64,000 nt of DNA from Diphasiastrum complanatum (GCA_029204225.1 CM055096.1:76357521-76421520), one strand, 5' to 3'. Shown: positions 28,276-43,200, numbered from the stretch's first letter. The notes: generated by a model not told the origin, from the sequence alone. Made by a program: numbers and translations.

Positions 28276-31200
28276 GGTTGTTTTGTCAAAAATTGTTTCA
28301 TTGGGTAGAGTTCAGAATGATTCAGCTAGGTTTTTGTTCAGCATGGTTTTAGTTCCGTTTGTTGTGATCAGAGAGAGAGATAGAGAGAGGGAGAATCAGA
28401 GAAAGGGAGATTCCTGCTATGTTCATTGGGAATGCCCCAATGTGTTCTCTTTTTTTATATATGGGATGCAGCTTTAGCGTAAAGTTGTAAACCTAGGAGT
28501 TAATACACCTAAAAGGGACCATCCTGCACCTGAAACAGTCGGCAAACTACACAATCATATTCCCCTCGATCAAAGCTTTCATCTGATACCCATATTGCAC
28601 AAATTTATTTCCAAAAAAAAAAAAATCGATTCTACACGATTTTGGGAAAATCCCGAATCACGAATCGGGATCACGATTCTGATCGCGATTCTGAATCGCG
28701 ATTGAGATTCAGAATCGCGCTGCAACTATGGTATAATCAAGATGGAGGAGTAGATTAATCATAATAGTACTCACACACAAAAAGATGATTGAGCAATAGA
28801 AACATATCTCAGATTAATAATCGTAAGTCTGAAGAAGTCGCTACAATGGAATGAAGGAGGTTGGCGGGTGCCAGTCCTCCTTATATATATTTCTAAAAGC
28901 CCTACCAAAAGCTAAAAGCTTGATCTAAATTTAGTCCCTATACTTGGTATTTCCCAAGTCTAATACTAAGTAAAAAACATAAATTCTAAAATTAGCTTGT
29001 AGCGCCCTACTACATGCAACAATCAACTATAGCTAATGTAAATAAGATAGGCCCCTAAATATAGCTCACAAGTATGACCCATTAACATTAGGGGTAAAAT
29101 TAACATTGATTTCTAACATAAGGTTGATAACATTCTTGAAGAGAAAGAATGTTGGGACCGATATAGTAACAAGTAGAGAACCTGCTCTAACTTCAGATCA
29201 TGATCTCAAGGACTATATAAAAGGGGCAAGAAGCCTCACAGAATCATTGATCTCTCTATGTGAAGGATAGTATCATTCCATGCATAAGGGAGGTAAGAGG
29301 ACAAGATCAAGCTTGGGCAATTATCATATCCATGTTTGAGATTGCCGACACAACCAAGGTTCTTTATTTGAGGACAAGCTTCATTCTTTTAGGATGGAAT
29401 TAGGAAATTCAATCATTGATCATCTCACAAAGGTCCAAGATCTTAGATATCAGCTTTCAAATATTGGAGAGAGTGTTGTCGATGGGAATTGGTGCCATTG
29501 ATTTTGAATAGCTTGTCATATGCTTTTCAAAATTGCGTAAGGGTGATTCCTACTAGGGATAGAATCCCTACATTTGAAGAATTGTAAAGGGGAGATTACC
29601 AGCAGCATGCCTTTGCTTCTAAGAAGCAACAATTGTTTGCCGAGGACAAGAAGAAAGGTAAAGGCAAGCCCAAGGGATCGTCCCATGACCTAGCGTAAAG
29701 TATGGAAAATTGGTAAGTGTCAAAAGGACAGACCTTGAATTCCTCTTCTACACCACATAGGACAGGGAATCACGACTATTGCAAGAAGTATGGCATTTTG
29801 CTTTGAGTGCAAGAACAAGCAAGCTGATTAGGAAAAAGGAACCAACGATGAGGGAAAGCATCTCACTAGGTGTAAATGGGTCTATAGGACCCAATAGCAA
29901 GCGGATGGGAGTATAGACAAGCATAAGGTAAGGTTGGCTACAAAGGGTTATTTGCAGCACGAAAAGTTGGATTACGACACCTGCGGCAAAGATAACATCC
30001 ATCGGGACAATCTTCTTGTTGGCTGCATTTTTTATTGAAAGGTCCATTAAATGAACGTGAAGACCCTAATGGGTAATTTGTAGAGTGGACCAGCTACAAG
30101 GTTTTGAGACAAAGGGTAAGGAATACCTAGTGTGCAAGCTTAAGAAAGGATTATACAACATGAAACAAGCACCCAAGGCAAGCTATAGTCATATTGGTGA
30201 CTATTTTGCAAAATGTGTTATCTAGAGCAACTCATGTCTATGGAGAAGGAAGAGAACATTGTTATTGTTACGTCCATGTCCAGTACATGGGATTCAAAAT
30301 AATTCCTGACATGGATAACCGATACTCCTGTGTACAAGATACGTCATTCCGGACTAGGCCAGTAATGTAATTAATAACCTTGTGAGAGCCCAGGTGCTCT
30401 AATTGGACGTATGGAGCTAGTGCATGGTGATTGACAACTTTTTGTGTAAGAATAGGAAATCAAGTCGCTTTTGCATGGTCTTGGGGTATCCTAGGGGGAA
30501 TATTCCTCAGCTTTTGGGGCCTATAACCTTGGTAGGAACTCGCCCACCTCCTTATTCATTTTCCTGATTTCAAGAGCCAGGATCCTCTCCTCCACTGCTG
30601 ACACGGTTCTGTCCGCGAGGAGGCCCGAAATCAGGTTTTTGGTTTTTTTTTTTGCGATTCTTTATCACGATTCGCTGCAGCGAATCGCGATTCCCGAATC
30701 GCGAAGCTAGCGAATCGCGATTCACTGCAACTATGAATTATACTCATAATTTTGACATGGTATCAGAGCATAGTGCTTCTAATTGGAGCATTGAACATAG
30801 GAATTGTTTTGCTACTAGTGGAATCATGTCTTGGTACAAAATCTGCAAGGCAAGATATAGTGCTGGGTGGTTTTCAAATTTGCAGGACAACTGGAGTTGG
30901 AGCGTCAGAGCGCTGCTAAGGTATTGATAGCGTATGTTAGGGTTTGATAAATTCCTGCAAGGACAGCAAGGTCAGATTGCAGAAGAACTTGGGAGAAGAT
31001 CAGAGCATTGAAGGATCTTCTTCAGAATGAAGCATGGTTGCCGCGAATGGCAATTCTTGGGCCATCGCAATTCGTAAATCTTGATTCTCGGCAGAGAATC
31101 ACTGTTCAAATTTTTTTTTTTCTCTTTTGAGCTGATTTTTGGCACATTGTTTCGCTATATATCTACCCATAGTTGCCAGGGAACGGGAACGGAATGGGAA

Positions 31201-34200
31201 CGTGACCCCTGGGAACGGGAACATTTTCGAGAACTTGGGAACGTGGGAACACCAATGTCATTAAATATAAGTTTGAAACAGTGCTCCAGAAAGCCATCCA
31301 AGTTTAGGGATGAAACCAGTCTTATTTCTTAAAAATGAGTACCTTGATACTCTTGATGGGTTTTTGTACAGGCATATGAATCCTTTTATGGGTAACAGTC
31401 AACAAAAAACTGAGAAGCTTCAAAAAAGGCAGGTTTTATTAGAGGATTTTGCTTTTGCTACTTGGAAACGCGTTCCTAGGAACGCCTGATAGGTGGGAAC
31501 ATGGGGAACACGTTCCCAGGGGGTGGGAATGCGTTCCCTGGTAACTATGATCTACCCTGAAATGGACCATACTCTACCCAAAACTACTGGCAACCTGCAT
31601 AAATGCACTGCTCTTGTCAACTGACACGAAGTTGAGTGCTTTGGATCTTGGCAATTGTTAATTGTTTTCGGCATCAACATCTTCATGTGATTTCTCAAGA
31701 GAAGAGGAATGTTGGTTTATCGATTAAAGAACATCAAACCATATGACACCACTATAAGAAGATGTTGATGAATGTGGTGTTTCATGGTTCAAGACTTTTC
31801 AAGGTGACCACACATATGGCATGTGGTTTAAGCTTGATGCTAATATTGTAGTGGAGAGTGTTAACTTGGCAAAGGTGGAGTTATCAAAAGTGGAACTATG
31901 GCACAAAAGGTTGGGAGTATCTTGACATGTCATAAGAAATATTGGTTAGTTTTAAACAGTTCCTCCTGATTAAAAATTGTGCTTTCTTGCCAAAAAGGTT
32001 TCCACGCTTCATTTCTGCTGCTTGATGAAGGAAGTGCTGAAATTTTTTCCCTGAGAAGTCTTAATTCTCTGAATAACAATATCGAGGAGTTACCAATATT
32101 GAGAGCTTTGAGAAATGCTTAGTGCTTTTTTATTAGTCTCTTATTTAGGTAAAATAAGCAAGTTAAACTCTTCTGCAATCTGTTTTCAGCAGTCCCAGCT
32201 CAATTCTATATTTTTCCACACCTTTGTTACAGGTGCTTCTCATCAGTTTGCTTCTCATCAGTTTGCTTAAGCTGTATTATGATTTCAAATTTTTTTTATC
32301 ATATTTGTTTATTTGTGTAAGCTATACCCCCATAGATTTGAATTCATGTATACCAATTGTTTTGATTGTTGAGACTCTGGATTTTCTTTTTGCAGGTGAT
32401 ATTAGCTCAAGGGTATGCGGAAAATATGACACTTAGCAACATAAAGATGGGGATTGGTGTTTTGACCTGTGCTTTTGCCTTGATAGCACAGTTCTATCCA
32501 AAGAAGTTCCCTGAAAACAAGCCCATTCTAATTGCCTGCATCATCTTATATCCTTCCAGCTTCGATTTGATGGCCAGCTTTTTCATAAAGTAGGATCTTC
32601 TGTGATTAATGAAAAACAGTTTTGCAAAGTACATTGCAAAAGCAAGTTTGTATTGGTGTTGTACATGCATGGATGCACTCGTGACTCTACATTTGAAAAG
32701 GCCGGATGCATGAACAGGATGAAATGATTGTTCTTGCTTGTCCTGGTGGATTCATGCTTATCCATTTCTTGTGCCTATCCAACTAGTGATCAGAATCAGA
32801 TAGCTGCGTTTTCAGCTGTAGCTCATTACGGGAGGAGTTAGATTCCACTTTCCTTTGTCTAAGCTGTAATTGAATGATTGTTCTTACTTGTCCCAGTCTA
32901 TTAATGCTCATTCATTTCTTGCACCTATCCAGCTAATGATGTAGCTTAGAGAATCAAACTGAGCTACTTTTTCAGCTGTAGCTGGTTCCGAGAACAGTAA
33001 CTTCACTTTTCCTTTTTCTATTTTCGTCAATCTTAGCTGAAGCTGAAATGATTGTTCTTGCTTGTCCCAGTGCATTTATGCAAGTTATTCATTTCTTGCC
33101 CCTGTCCAACTAAGTAGCTTAAAGAATCACACTAAGCTGCCTTTTCTGCTGTGGCTGGTTATGTGAGCAATCAGACTTGACTTTCCCTTTTTCTACACTT
33201 ATCTTAACACAAGCTTTTATCCGAGTAAGGGAAACTCTCCTGCTTGCATTTGTATTTATTATATGACTTACGCATCTAGTATTGTTCAGATGTGTTCAAG
33301 CCTAGTGATTGACATTGAGTGTTTCGTTCGGGGATGCTTTTTGTCTGGTATGTTTCCTTCAGAGTTGTCATTTTAGAAGAAACAGGCATCAGTAACGAGA
33401 GCTCTTTTTGTGAACAGAATCCATTATGTACTTCAATTTGTCGTAATGACTTGGTAGTTTCATGGGTGCTCTTTGTTTTTGGTTTATAGTGTGAGAACTA
33501 GCTTTGGTATGTTGGGTTTGATCAAAGTATTTTATTCTTAAGTTGGTTGCACCTTGTAACTTTGGGCTTTGAGCAAAGATCATCCGTAAACAGGAGTATC
33601 GAACAAGGACCGGTCAATTTATTAATAATCTCCAATAATGAACTGCCTTGCACGCCTGCCTACAAAGAAACACCGCCATCTAGTTCTTCCTTGAAGTTCA
33701 CAACATTTATTACTATATGAGGACTCATGTAGGGGTATTTAGTCTTAACTCAGATCAACATTTCCTGAAAGGTTGGAGCACGTTCAGGGCTCCTTCAAGG
33801 AAGCGCCTTTGGAACCATTAATCATTACGTGTACTTTTATGGTGCATTTTGCCCACCAACTCTGTCATTTAGTCGTGTTTTGAGCAAGCTAAAGTGATGA
33901 GTTCTAAATTTCCCCACTTTTTTTTGTAGGCACTTCATTTGATTGCTTTGCTCTTTAGTGCCAGCCTTCATAATGACTTTGCCTGTCATTCTCTTGGGAG
34001 CCGATAAGTGAGTAGGAATGTTGTAGCAGTTGGTCTGTGCTATGCATGATGCTTAGACCTTGTGGGTTCCCTAAAACTGGAGATTACATGTCTCCTACGT
34101 TATGTAGGATACATGATATGACTAATTCTGTCGATCACTAACTGGTAAGTGACAGAAACTCAATAAGTTCGTCTTTCTGCTAATGTGTATGTATCTGTGT

Positions 34201-37200
34201 GCATGTGGCCTGTGCCTACTCTTGGGAGCTAAGTATGCGAGTAGGAATGCGGTAACATTTAGTGTGCTATGCATGATGGAGTTGATGGTCTGGTCTAAGA
34301 ATTTGTCGGTCGATCATGTCTCCTATGTTATGTAGGATCTATGATATGACTCATTTGTATAACAACATGGACATTATCCAAAATTTTGAGAAGTAGTTGC
34401 AATAAGACTCTTCACACTTGTGACTTACAGGCTTGATGTGCAATCTGAGGTCATAGTCAATTAATCGTTTATCTCCATACCAAGTTTTAGGACTGTCAAT
34501 CATTTATGGTGAAGTAGGTCCACCTCGACAGTGCAACCTTCATCTACCTCACCCAACGATCTCATCATCGAGTTGGTGTATTCTAGACATTTTTTCAGGA
34601 GATAACAACCATTTGGATTAATCAAATTCTTTCAATCAGCGACAAGAGAAGCTCTGTAATTTTTCCTGAAACTGCCTCCAGGAACTGGAATTCAGTTTAC
34701 TACTTTTATATGTATATGTACTTTTTTAACTAATAGAAAAGGTTTGAACTCATTGCTCCCTTGCACATTATGTCTATAGGTTTAGATTCTCATCTTCTTG
34801 CATTTGCTAACGAATGTTCTCATAGGCGTTATCGAATTCTTGTATTTGACTGTTTCTAGTCTGCATAGAAATAGCTTGTAGATCTTGAAGCATCCTATTG
34901 GATCTCAGTGATTAGCAAAACATATTTGGGTCCTGCTACCCTTCAGAGGTCGAGACTCATCAATTTAGAACTCATTGGATGTACTTAATGGGTCCAGTTG
35001 TAGTCGATGAGGGTCCAAGTACCATTTCAATCATCAATATATTTGAAAACAGGTGGAGTGGGAGTGGTAATGTGAAATCCAATTTGTCTTGGAATAAGAT
35101 GCAACATCAGGAGGCTAGATATGATGCTTAAGAAGAAGCATAACAATATTATCCACCTTGATCATAAGGGGGTGAGTAAAAAAAGAATGTACATAAGGAA
35201 CAGTTCCTTAGGTACCCGAAGAACCAGATTGACTTTATGGATTGCCAAACCAAAATTTGAGACTAGAATTCCTGACAGTCTTCTTGTAGAAAACAAGAGA
35301 GACAAAAGCTTGCTGTTCGAGCATTCTCGTTGTTGGAAGTGGAAAGTTTAACAAGTACAAATATGCAAGACTTTGTCTCTTTATTTGCAAAGACAAAACA
35401 TGAGGGCCATTAGGCAAATTCCTCTCACCTGTCAATGTATGGGACAAAACCTCTAGCTGCATACCAACGTACCAAGAACAACATGAAAGTGTGCCAGTTG
35501 CTAATCTTAAATTCAAGGCCTTTATTAAATGTTTGGATGGTAAGGAGCAACAAGACTATGTTTTGGTCCCAAACCTCGGAACCCTTGTCATGTGGCATTT
35601 CCACAATATATTTGTTGAGGAAATAGTAGATATCTTTAGTTGCTTAGGTGTCAAAAAGTACTACAACCTCTCGATCTTCCAGTTTCCCTCGTATCCTTAT
35701 TTTCTTTGACAAAAAGATAGCAATGTGGCACCCAAGGATAACCGTGATAATCATCACCTACTGAGACCTTCCGGTAGTCTCAAACGTATCATCACTTCCC
35801 AACATAACTACCTCTAGGTCCTTAGCTGAAAGAGTGTCGTCGTCCTCTAAATGCGTCTACATTCGATGCATCTTCTTCTTGCTAGACCAAGTTAAAACAG
35901 GAAGGGGTTGGTGCTGGAGGCCTCAATCCATGTCAGAAGCTGATGACCTATTGCTGAAAAGTGTCTTTCAAGGACGGTGCTCTCTCCTTAAAAGATCAAA
36001 TACGGATGCGCATAGAGCCAACTTTGGCTGCAATGGCTGTCATGGGCCCACCGCCATCATCTGAGGTTTTATGAAGGTGGGTGGGTGCTTGAGGGATGCT
36101 GATGCTCTCAAGCTGCCGCTACTGTTGGATAGTGCTGGGCCCGTGAAGAGGGCAACAGTGACTATGTGGAGATTTGCAAGCAAAGGAACTTCTTGAAGCT
36201 TTTTTTAACCTTTTTTTTCCTTGCTTTGTCTGGAGGCTATAGTGCATCATTTTGAGTGATTCGTGCTGCTTAGATTGGCCATAGGGTTGCTAGGGAGAGA
36301 GTGATTGCATGTTCCCAAGCTTCTTTATGCATAGGTGGTCACTATGAGCTTTCATGTGGTCACTTTGTTCAGTTAGTGAATGAACTTCAATGTACTATGC
36401 AGTTTGTTCAGTTAGTAGTAAGTACTATGCTTTGCAATGTGTTTGAAGTTTTTTTTACATCCCTAAATCTTGTTTTTCCCCACCCCAACACAGATTAAAA
36501 AAAAGCCCAAAATTTTTCTTTTGTAACGTTCCAATCTGGAACGCTCTGGAATCCCGGAACCATTCCGGAACGAGTGTTCTGGAATGCTCCCAGAACGCAG
36601 CGTTCCGGAACTCTGTGCTTCTATGATTCAGGATCCTTATGTTCTTGTTACAGTTAATGTGAGGCTTTCCACGATTGTCTTAATTTTGTTTCTGATAACA
36701 TGCTTACTCAATTTATTGGAGATTGGAAGCCTTGACTGTGGCAAGTATCTTGTCTTTAACTCCTTGCTGCAAGTCATCATTTATGCAAAGGAGAAAAATC
36801 ACATCTTGTTCACATATCCATTGCAGGTAATTTTTTTGCTAGCTAAGAATTATCTTGACTACGGCACTTTATAGAACCTATCATAAGTGGATCTTTTTTA
36901 ACTCAATGAGCTTTTGCACTCAATTGTGTTCACTTGCTTGTTGTGCAATTTAATCCATTCGTGAATATCTTATATCTGAATTTTAATTCGTGTGGATTCA
37001 ATATAAATTATGCTGTTTATAATTTCAAAGTAGGTTATATTTGAATTTTAGGTGGCATGGAAACATAGAATGGCTTTTTTATTAATTTGTGGTTGCTTGC
37101 ATTTATTATATCATTCAAGTTGAGGTGGGTGTGAAAGTCATGCAAAATCATCTATCGAGATTTTAATGAGTACTTGTACGAATACTGCTTGATCAAACTT

Positions 37201-40200
37201 GCAAAATCTTATCTGCAGAAAAAGATAATTTTTTTTAAAAGAGTTGTCATATCACTTCAAAATATGACACTTTTTAGAAGCCATGATTCAGAAAGCAGAG
37301 CTTCTAATTTTAATATGCTAGATTGAAAATTCCAGTGATCAAGTTATTTCAAAAGTTTTGAGTCAAATAACTGTGTATGTAAAGCTCTTAACCTTTCCTG
37401 TCCAATATTGTGTTAGGGCTCTTTTAGCAGCACTGGACTAGCTATCTCTTCAAAGCTTCCTCGGCACTCAGATTTGTACACTCTACAGATAGCCAGTTCT
37501 GATCCTCAGTCAATTGCTGCCCACTCTTCAGTCGAGCTCACAAAAAGTGTCACAAAGTGGTGGGTTTATTTCCTTGTGTATTGACTTTCATGCAAATTAG
37601 TGTTGCAGATCTGTAATTTTTTGCTCTATAAGTTTTCTCATGATTTGTAAAGGATCCAGTTGTTGCTTCATTTTTGCAAAATAGAACGTGAATGTCCCGA
37701 AAGTAAGCAGTTTTAGTAGCTGAGAAAATACATCTTCAACCTAGATAACGTGCTGCGTCCTTCTTTCTTCTTTCCCATCTTTATAGTCATTATGTTCTTT
37801 AGGCACAAGTTTCTGACACCTCTGATGATGTTATCCATACGAGTGTACTGATTTTTTTTAGTTAGAAGTTAGAACTGATTTTTTTTTCAAGCCTTCCGAC
37901 TCCTATCGCACCCACAGAGATCTCTGCCTTCTTTCTCCAGTTCCTTCTACAGAGATGGTGCATTCCAACTGTAATAGATCCTAACACCACAGTAGGGCAA
38001 ACACTAACTGATCCACCCAACCTTGCCTACTCCCTGATATAGAGTAAGCCCCTCCTAGCCCAGTGTGAGGACTGGTAGCATGCAACTGCCAAGTGGCAGC
38101 CACGTGGCACTGACGTGGCCGACTGCATGTCGGGACCCAACTGGGAGCCCTATCCTGCTGACAGGGTTCCTTGGTTGTGTTAGGCCCGCCATGGCTATGG
38201 ACCGTGCTGGGGCACATTACTCACACTGTCTTGCCCTGTTGGTCATGTACGCTGGACACGACCCTGACTGTGGTATCTGACCTATCTGTGTTCCCTAGGG
38301 TTCGGCACTGGTTACGAGCTCGTAACACTACCTCCCCCTTAAGAACCGTCTTGGTCCTCTAAGACAAAGTCTGGAAAAATCTTGCAAAGGACGCTGCCTC
38401 TTTCCCAAGTGGCATTCAACAGGCTGATCATTCCACTTAAACAGATGTTCTCGGTGCGTCTCTCTACTATCAAGAATCTCCTTTGGTTCATGTGGAGGTT
38501 GTTGAGGATCCAATGGGAGAACTAGAACACTGTCCCCTACCAGATTGTCTGATCTGGTTAAGGCTTTTCGTAACTAATTTACATGAAAGACTAGAAAAAC
38601 CTTACTGTTGTGTGGGAGTTCTAGTTCAAAGGTGACCTCGCCTAGTCTCCTACTGATGGTAAAGGGACCACAATACCTTGGAGACAACTTAGCACACACT
38701 CCTGATTTGAGGGTTTTAGAGTCGACTGGGACTCTCAAGTAGACTTTCTCACCAGTGGAGAACTGCACATCCCGTCGGTGTGGATCTGCATAATGCCTGG
38801 CGCGATCCTGGGACTGCCTAATGTTACGCTTAGCATGTTCTATCATCTGGTTTAGGTCCTCTAAAAAGTTTCTGGCTGCTTCAACTTTGGTACTGTTGTA
38901 AGCAAACTCTAATATCGAGAGATACTCCTCCCAATTAGTCTGCTTCTTGCTGACGTATGCACGAAGCATATCCTCTGATTTACCCTCTCTGTTTGACCAT
39001 CCGTCTGTGGATGGTCTGTGGTACTCATATTAAGTTTAGTATGGAGATGATGGAATACTGCCCTCCAAAAATTTCCAGTAAACTTACTGTCCCGGTCGCT
39101 GACTATGCCGGAAGGTAGACCGTACAATTTAAATAGCCCGTCTACAAACAACCTCACTAACTCTGGAGCTCTAACGGTTGTTTTGGTCGGAATGAAATGA
39201 GCCATTTTGGTCAGACGGTCAACTGTGACCCATATAGCGTCATTACCCTTTTGGGTTGTAGGCAGGCCTACTATAAAATCCATGGAGATACTCTCCCATT
39301 TACCAGCTGGTATTTCCAAGGGATGCAACAACCCTTCTTCCTTTAAACGCTCTGCTTTGTTTACCTGACATTTCTGGCAACTGGTTACATACTGGTGGAC
39401 GTCCTTTTTCATACTGGGCCAGAAAAATTGGCTACGAAGAAGCTCATAGGTCTTCTGTATGCCTGGGTGTCCCGCACTAGGATTGTCATGACATTCATAT
39501 AGGGCCTGCTGCCTATAATCCTCTGAATTGGGGACACGTACTCTATCTCTATAGAGCAAGTACTCATCCTGAATGGAATATTGTTTCCATTTGAATCCTT
39601 GAGTCAACTGACCCTCAACCATTGAGGTTTGCTTGGGTAATACAGGCTCAGAATCCTCAACGTCATCTGACGACGTATACTCGGACTCATCATCATCCTC
39701 AACGAAAGCTGCCGTATTCTTGGATGAACTGGCACCAGCCCCGGGAACTGGTTCTGGAATCTGTAACTGTCTGCTCTGGATGAGTTCCAGATAGTAGAGA
39801 AGAATGCATCATACTGGCATTTCCCTCTCAAGGACTCGAGTAACTCATTACGAATCTGAGTAAAACTCAGCTCATTTATCATAGGCATTCTGCTAAGGGC
39901 ATCTGCTACTGTATTGAATTTTCCACGTCTATATCAAATAGACATGTCAAACTCTTGCATCAACTCTGCCCAACGAGCTTTCCGACCTCTAAGCTCAGGT
40001 TGATTGCAAAGGTATCTGAGACTCTCATGGTCTGTCAGGACCTCAAGGTTGGCACCATACAAATAATGCCTCCAAGTCTTAAGGGCATGGACTATAGAAA
40101 AGAGTTCCTTTTCATAGGCACTGTACCTAGTCTGAGCTGGCTCGAGTTTTTTACTCTCGAACGCAACTGGTCATCCACCCTGAGTTAGCACAGCACCTAC

Positions 40201-43200
40201 TGCAAAGTCGCTAGCATATGTTTCGACCACAAATGGCTGATTGGGGTCGACGACCTTTAAAACTGGAGCTGTAGCTAAGGCTGTTTTGAGAGCATCAAAG
40301 CTCTCTAGCTGTGCGGACTCCCAAATGAACTCCTTTCCCTTCCCCTTAAGAAGATTTGTCATGGGAACTACTATCTGAGCATATTCCTTGACAAATCGTC
40401 TGTAATATCACGCCAAACCAAGAAAGATCTGAAGTTCCAAAATATTCTGAGGTCTCAGCCAACTGAGTATGGCTTTAACCTTATTTGGGTCCATCTTAAT
40501 CCCATCTGGATTAAGATGGACAAGAAGACTTCACACTTGGATTGTTTAGCATAGAGCTTATGCTTTCTGAGCAGTCGAAACACCTTTCTGAGGTGTTTTA
40601 GATGCTCCTTCCTCGTTTTACTGTAGACGAGGATGTCATCTAAAAATACGACTACAAACTTACCCAAGTATGGTCTGAGGACACTGTTCATCAAGGTCAT
40701 AAAGGTAGCTGGAGCATTTGTGAGCCCAAATGGCATCACCTTAAACTCATAATGACCGTGACGAGTCCTAAAAGCTGTTTTCGAGACATCTTCCGATTTT
40801 ATACGGACTTGATGATATCCCGATCTGAGGTCTATTTTGAAGAAAAACTTAGCCCCGTCGAGTTGATCAAACAACTCGTTTCCCCGAGGCATCGGGTATT
40901 TATTCTTAATTGTGACTTTATTGAGGGCTTTGTAATCTACGCAAAGACGCATAGACCCCTCTTTCTTTTTCACCAATAGGACTGGTGAGGCCCATGGTGA
41001 ACTACTGGTTTGAATTTGGCCTTTCCCAAGATAATCTGTTAACTGCCTAGTTATTTCTTCATCCTCTGTTCGGCTGACCCGATACGGAGGTTTAGAAACA
41101 GGTGTTGTACCTGGTACTAGGTTTATTACATGATCTACCTCTCTGCTAGGTGGTAAACCATGTGGCAAATCTTCAGGAAAAACATCTTTAAATTTAGACA
41201 ATAAAGTTTCTAATTTACTGATTTTCTGCTGAATAGAACTGGAAATAGAAACTTCAGGAATAAACTGAAAGTCACATAAGAATACCTGATGGTCTTCGTC
41301 TCCGATTAGCTGACAGAGCTCTGAACTGCAGACCATAGGACTGTTGGGAACATCATGCTCCCCATGCAACTGGATCTCTCGGCCTTTATGTTGAAAGCTG
41401 AGGGTGTTCTCCTGATAGTTTCTGTGGAGGGAAGGTCCTAAACTGTAGAGCCAATCTCCCCCGAGAACAATGTCTGTACGATCCAGGTGCATTATCTGAA
41501 AGTTTATTTCATCTTGGTACCCCTGAATACCAAGCTTCAAATCACTTACCATAGTTTCCCATATTTTTTTATCTTCACCCTTGGCTAATGAAACTATGTA
41601 CCTATGCTGACTAGGTACTTCTGGTAGTTTAAGCTTTTTAACCAGGGTGTAGTTGATGAAATTATGGGTTGCCCCATCATCAACCATAACTCTTACTGAC
41701 TGGTTACCAACTTTCCCATGTATACATACTAGGTCATGTGGCCCAAAGTTGAAGGGTCTCACTAGCATTGCAGAGGTCAGCTGGCAACAGTGTTCATGAT
41801 CTTCATGATACACTTTGATCTCGGAAGCTGCCGAGTCACTGGGGAAACATACAGTCTGAACAAGATGAACTTGTTTCTTATCTTTCTTATCTTTCTTATC
41901 CCTTGGGACACTGTCTGACTGTGTGTCTTGCCCATACACACAAAGCACAAACGTTCTTGTTTGGCTTTCTCAAAATCATCTAGTTTTAAGGGCTGTATGA
42001 GTGAAGGGTGTTTTTGAGGAGCTTCACTTTTAAATTTATCTTGATTCTTTCTTTTTAAAAAATTCTTTCTAAACTGAAAGTCTTTCTGAGGAGGCTGCGC
42101 AGAAAGTGGCTGCTGTCTCGCCCTCTTCCTACCCACTGAATCATCATAGGTTTGAGCATATCTTAGAGCTTGCTCAAGGGTAGTAGGCGAGTTTCTCTGG
42201 ATCTCTACTTTATATTCATCTTTAAGGCCACGGACAAATCCCCTGATTTTCTGATAATCATCCATATTTTTAATCTTTAAAATTGCTTCTCGATACTGCG
42301 AGATATATTGGATGAGGGACTTGTCCATTACTGTTCTTTCCCAGGTTTCCCAGGCTCTATCAAGTTCATTTTCTGGTAGAAATTTTCTCTTAGGAAAGCT
42401 TCTTCAAAAGCTTTCCATGACCGGGGAGTCTGCCCAGTCTCCTGGAGATTTAACCACCACTTATAGGCCAATGGCCCCAAGGAAAGACTGGCCTCAATAG
42501 CTTGCAAATGGTCAGGGGTCTGTTTAAGAGCATGAATGTTCTTCCATTTGCTGAGGAAGGTTTGTAGAATGTCTGCATTTCTATCCTTCTCTTCCCCATG
42601 AAAAGTAGGAGGCTTTAAATCTTTAAAAACACTGGGGTGAGACCGTAAAGTCTCACCCGAAATTGATGGAAGTGGAGAAGGGGATAACTGAGAAGTGGAG
42701 GGAAGGCTTCCTTTCGCGGAACTCAAAATCAAGCTTTTGAGTTCAGCGAACGAGTCGTCCACACTGGACTTGAAATTGGCTAATGCCAACTTCAGTTCAT
42801 CCACTTCTGTTACCAACTGGAGAAACTGCTCCTTGGTAACCAGTTCGTCGAGTTCTTCGGCGAACTGTTCCTGTTCTTCCAATTCCATTGGTTCCTTCCC
42901 TTTTCTGTAAGCCAAGGCTTCTGTTTCAAGTTCGTCGAAGCCTCTCTCCGGGGGTTGATCAGGTCCCTGAGGAGCGCTCATCTTCGGAACTGAAAGAGAG
43001 CTACCTTAACTTCTGAAGGAAAAAAAGTCTAAAAGTTTAATTTACAACTATACAAGGGAAAGGAAAGATGACTTAGCTGTTTCTGAGGACTGTACTTCCA
43101 AAGAAAAGATGAAGAGGACCCCTCTCAGCTCTTTTACCCAAGATTTTAGACCTGCTGTCCCGGAAAATCCCAGTTTGAAGCTTCAAAACGGTGCCAAATT

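Larger units (their letters stand above)
8578..32395 (+). other. SPC25 intron 1 (23.8 kb, GT-AG)
   Basis: Donor GTAAGTG at 8578; acceptor CTTTTTGCAG ending at 32395. The intron holds at least eight separate transposon relics, described individually. The stretch 8578-10008 contains nothing I can name beyond non-coding sequence. Confidence 0.9.
32548..36744 (+). other. SPC25 intron 2 (4.2 kb), U12-type signals
   Basis: Donor ATATCCTTCC at 32548. Branch-site consensus CCTTGAC at 36730-36736, with the branch A (36735) nine bases before the exon. No GT donor near the end of exon homology keeps the protein. Boundaries that keep frame are AT...AA (exon 3 from 36745) or TA...AG (exon 3 from 36746); both yield Leu80. 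Confidence 0.8.

Noticed and set aside
32366..32593. Exon 2 read through to the stop at 32591 as a truncated SPC25
   Set aside because: Family homology ends exactly at the U12-like donor, and the next family block resumes in frame at exon 3.
35121..36064. Several frames of 60-93 codons in intron 2
   Set aside because: No recognisable domains, no consistent frame across the region; probably eroded repeat DNA.
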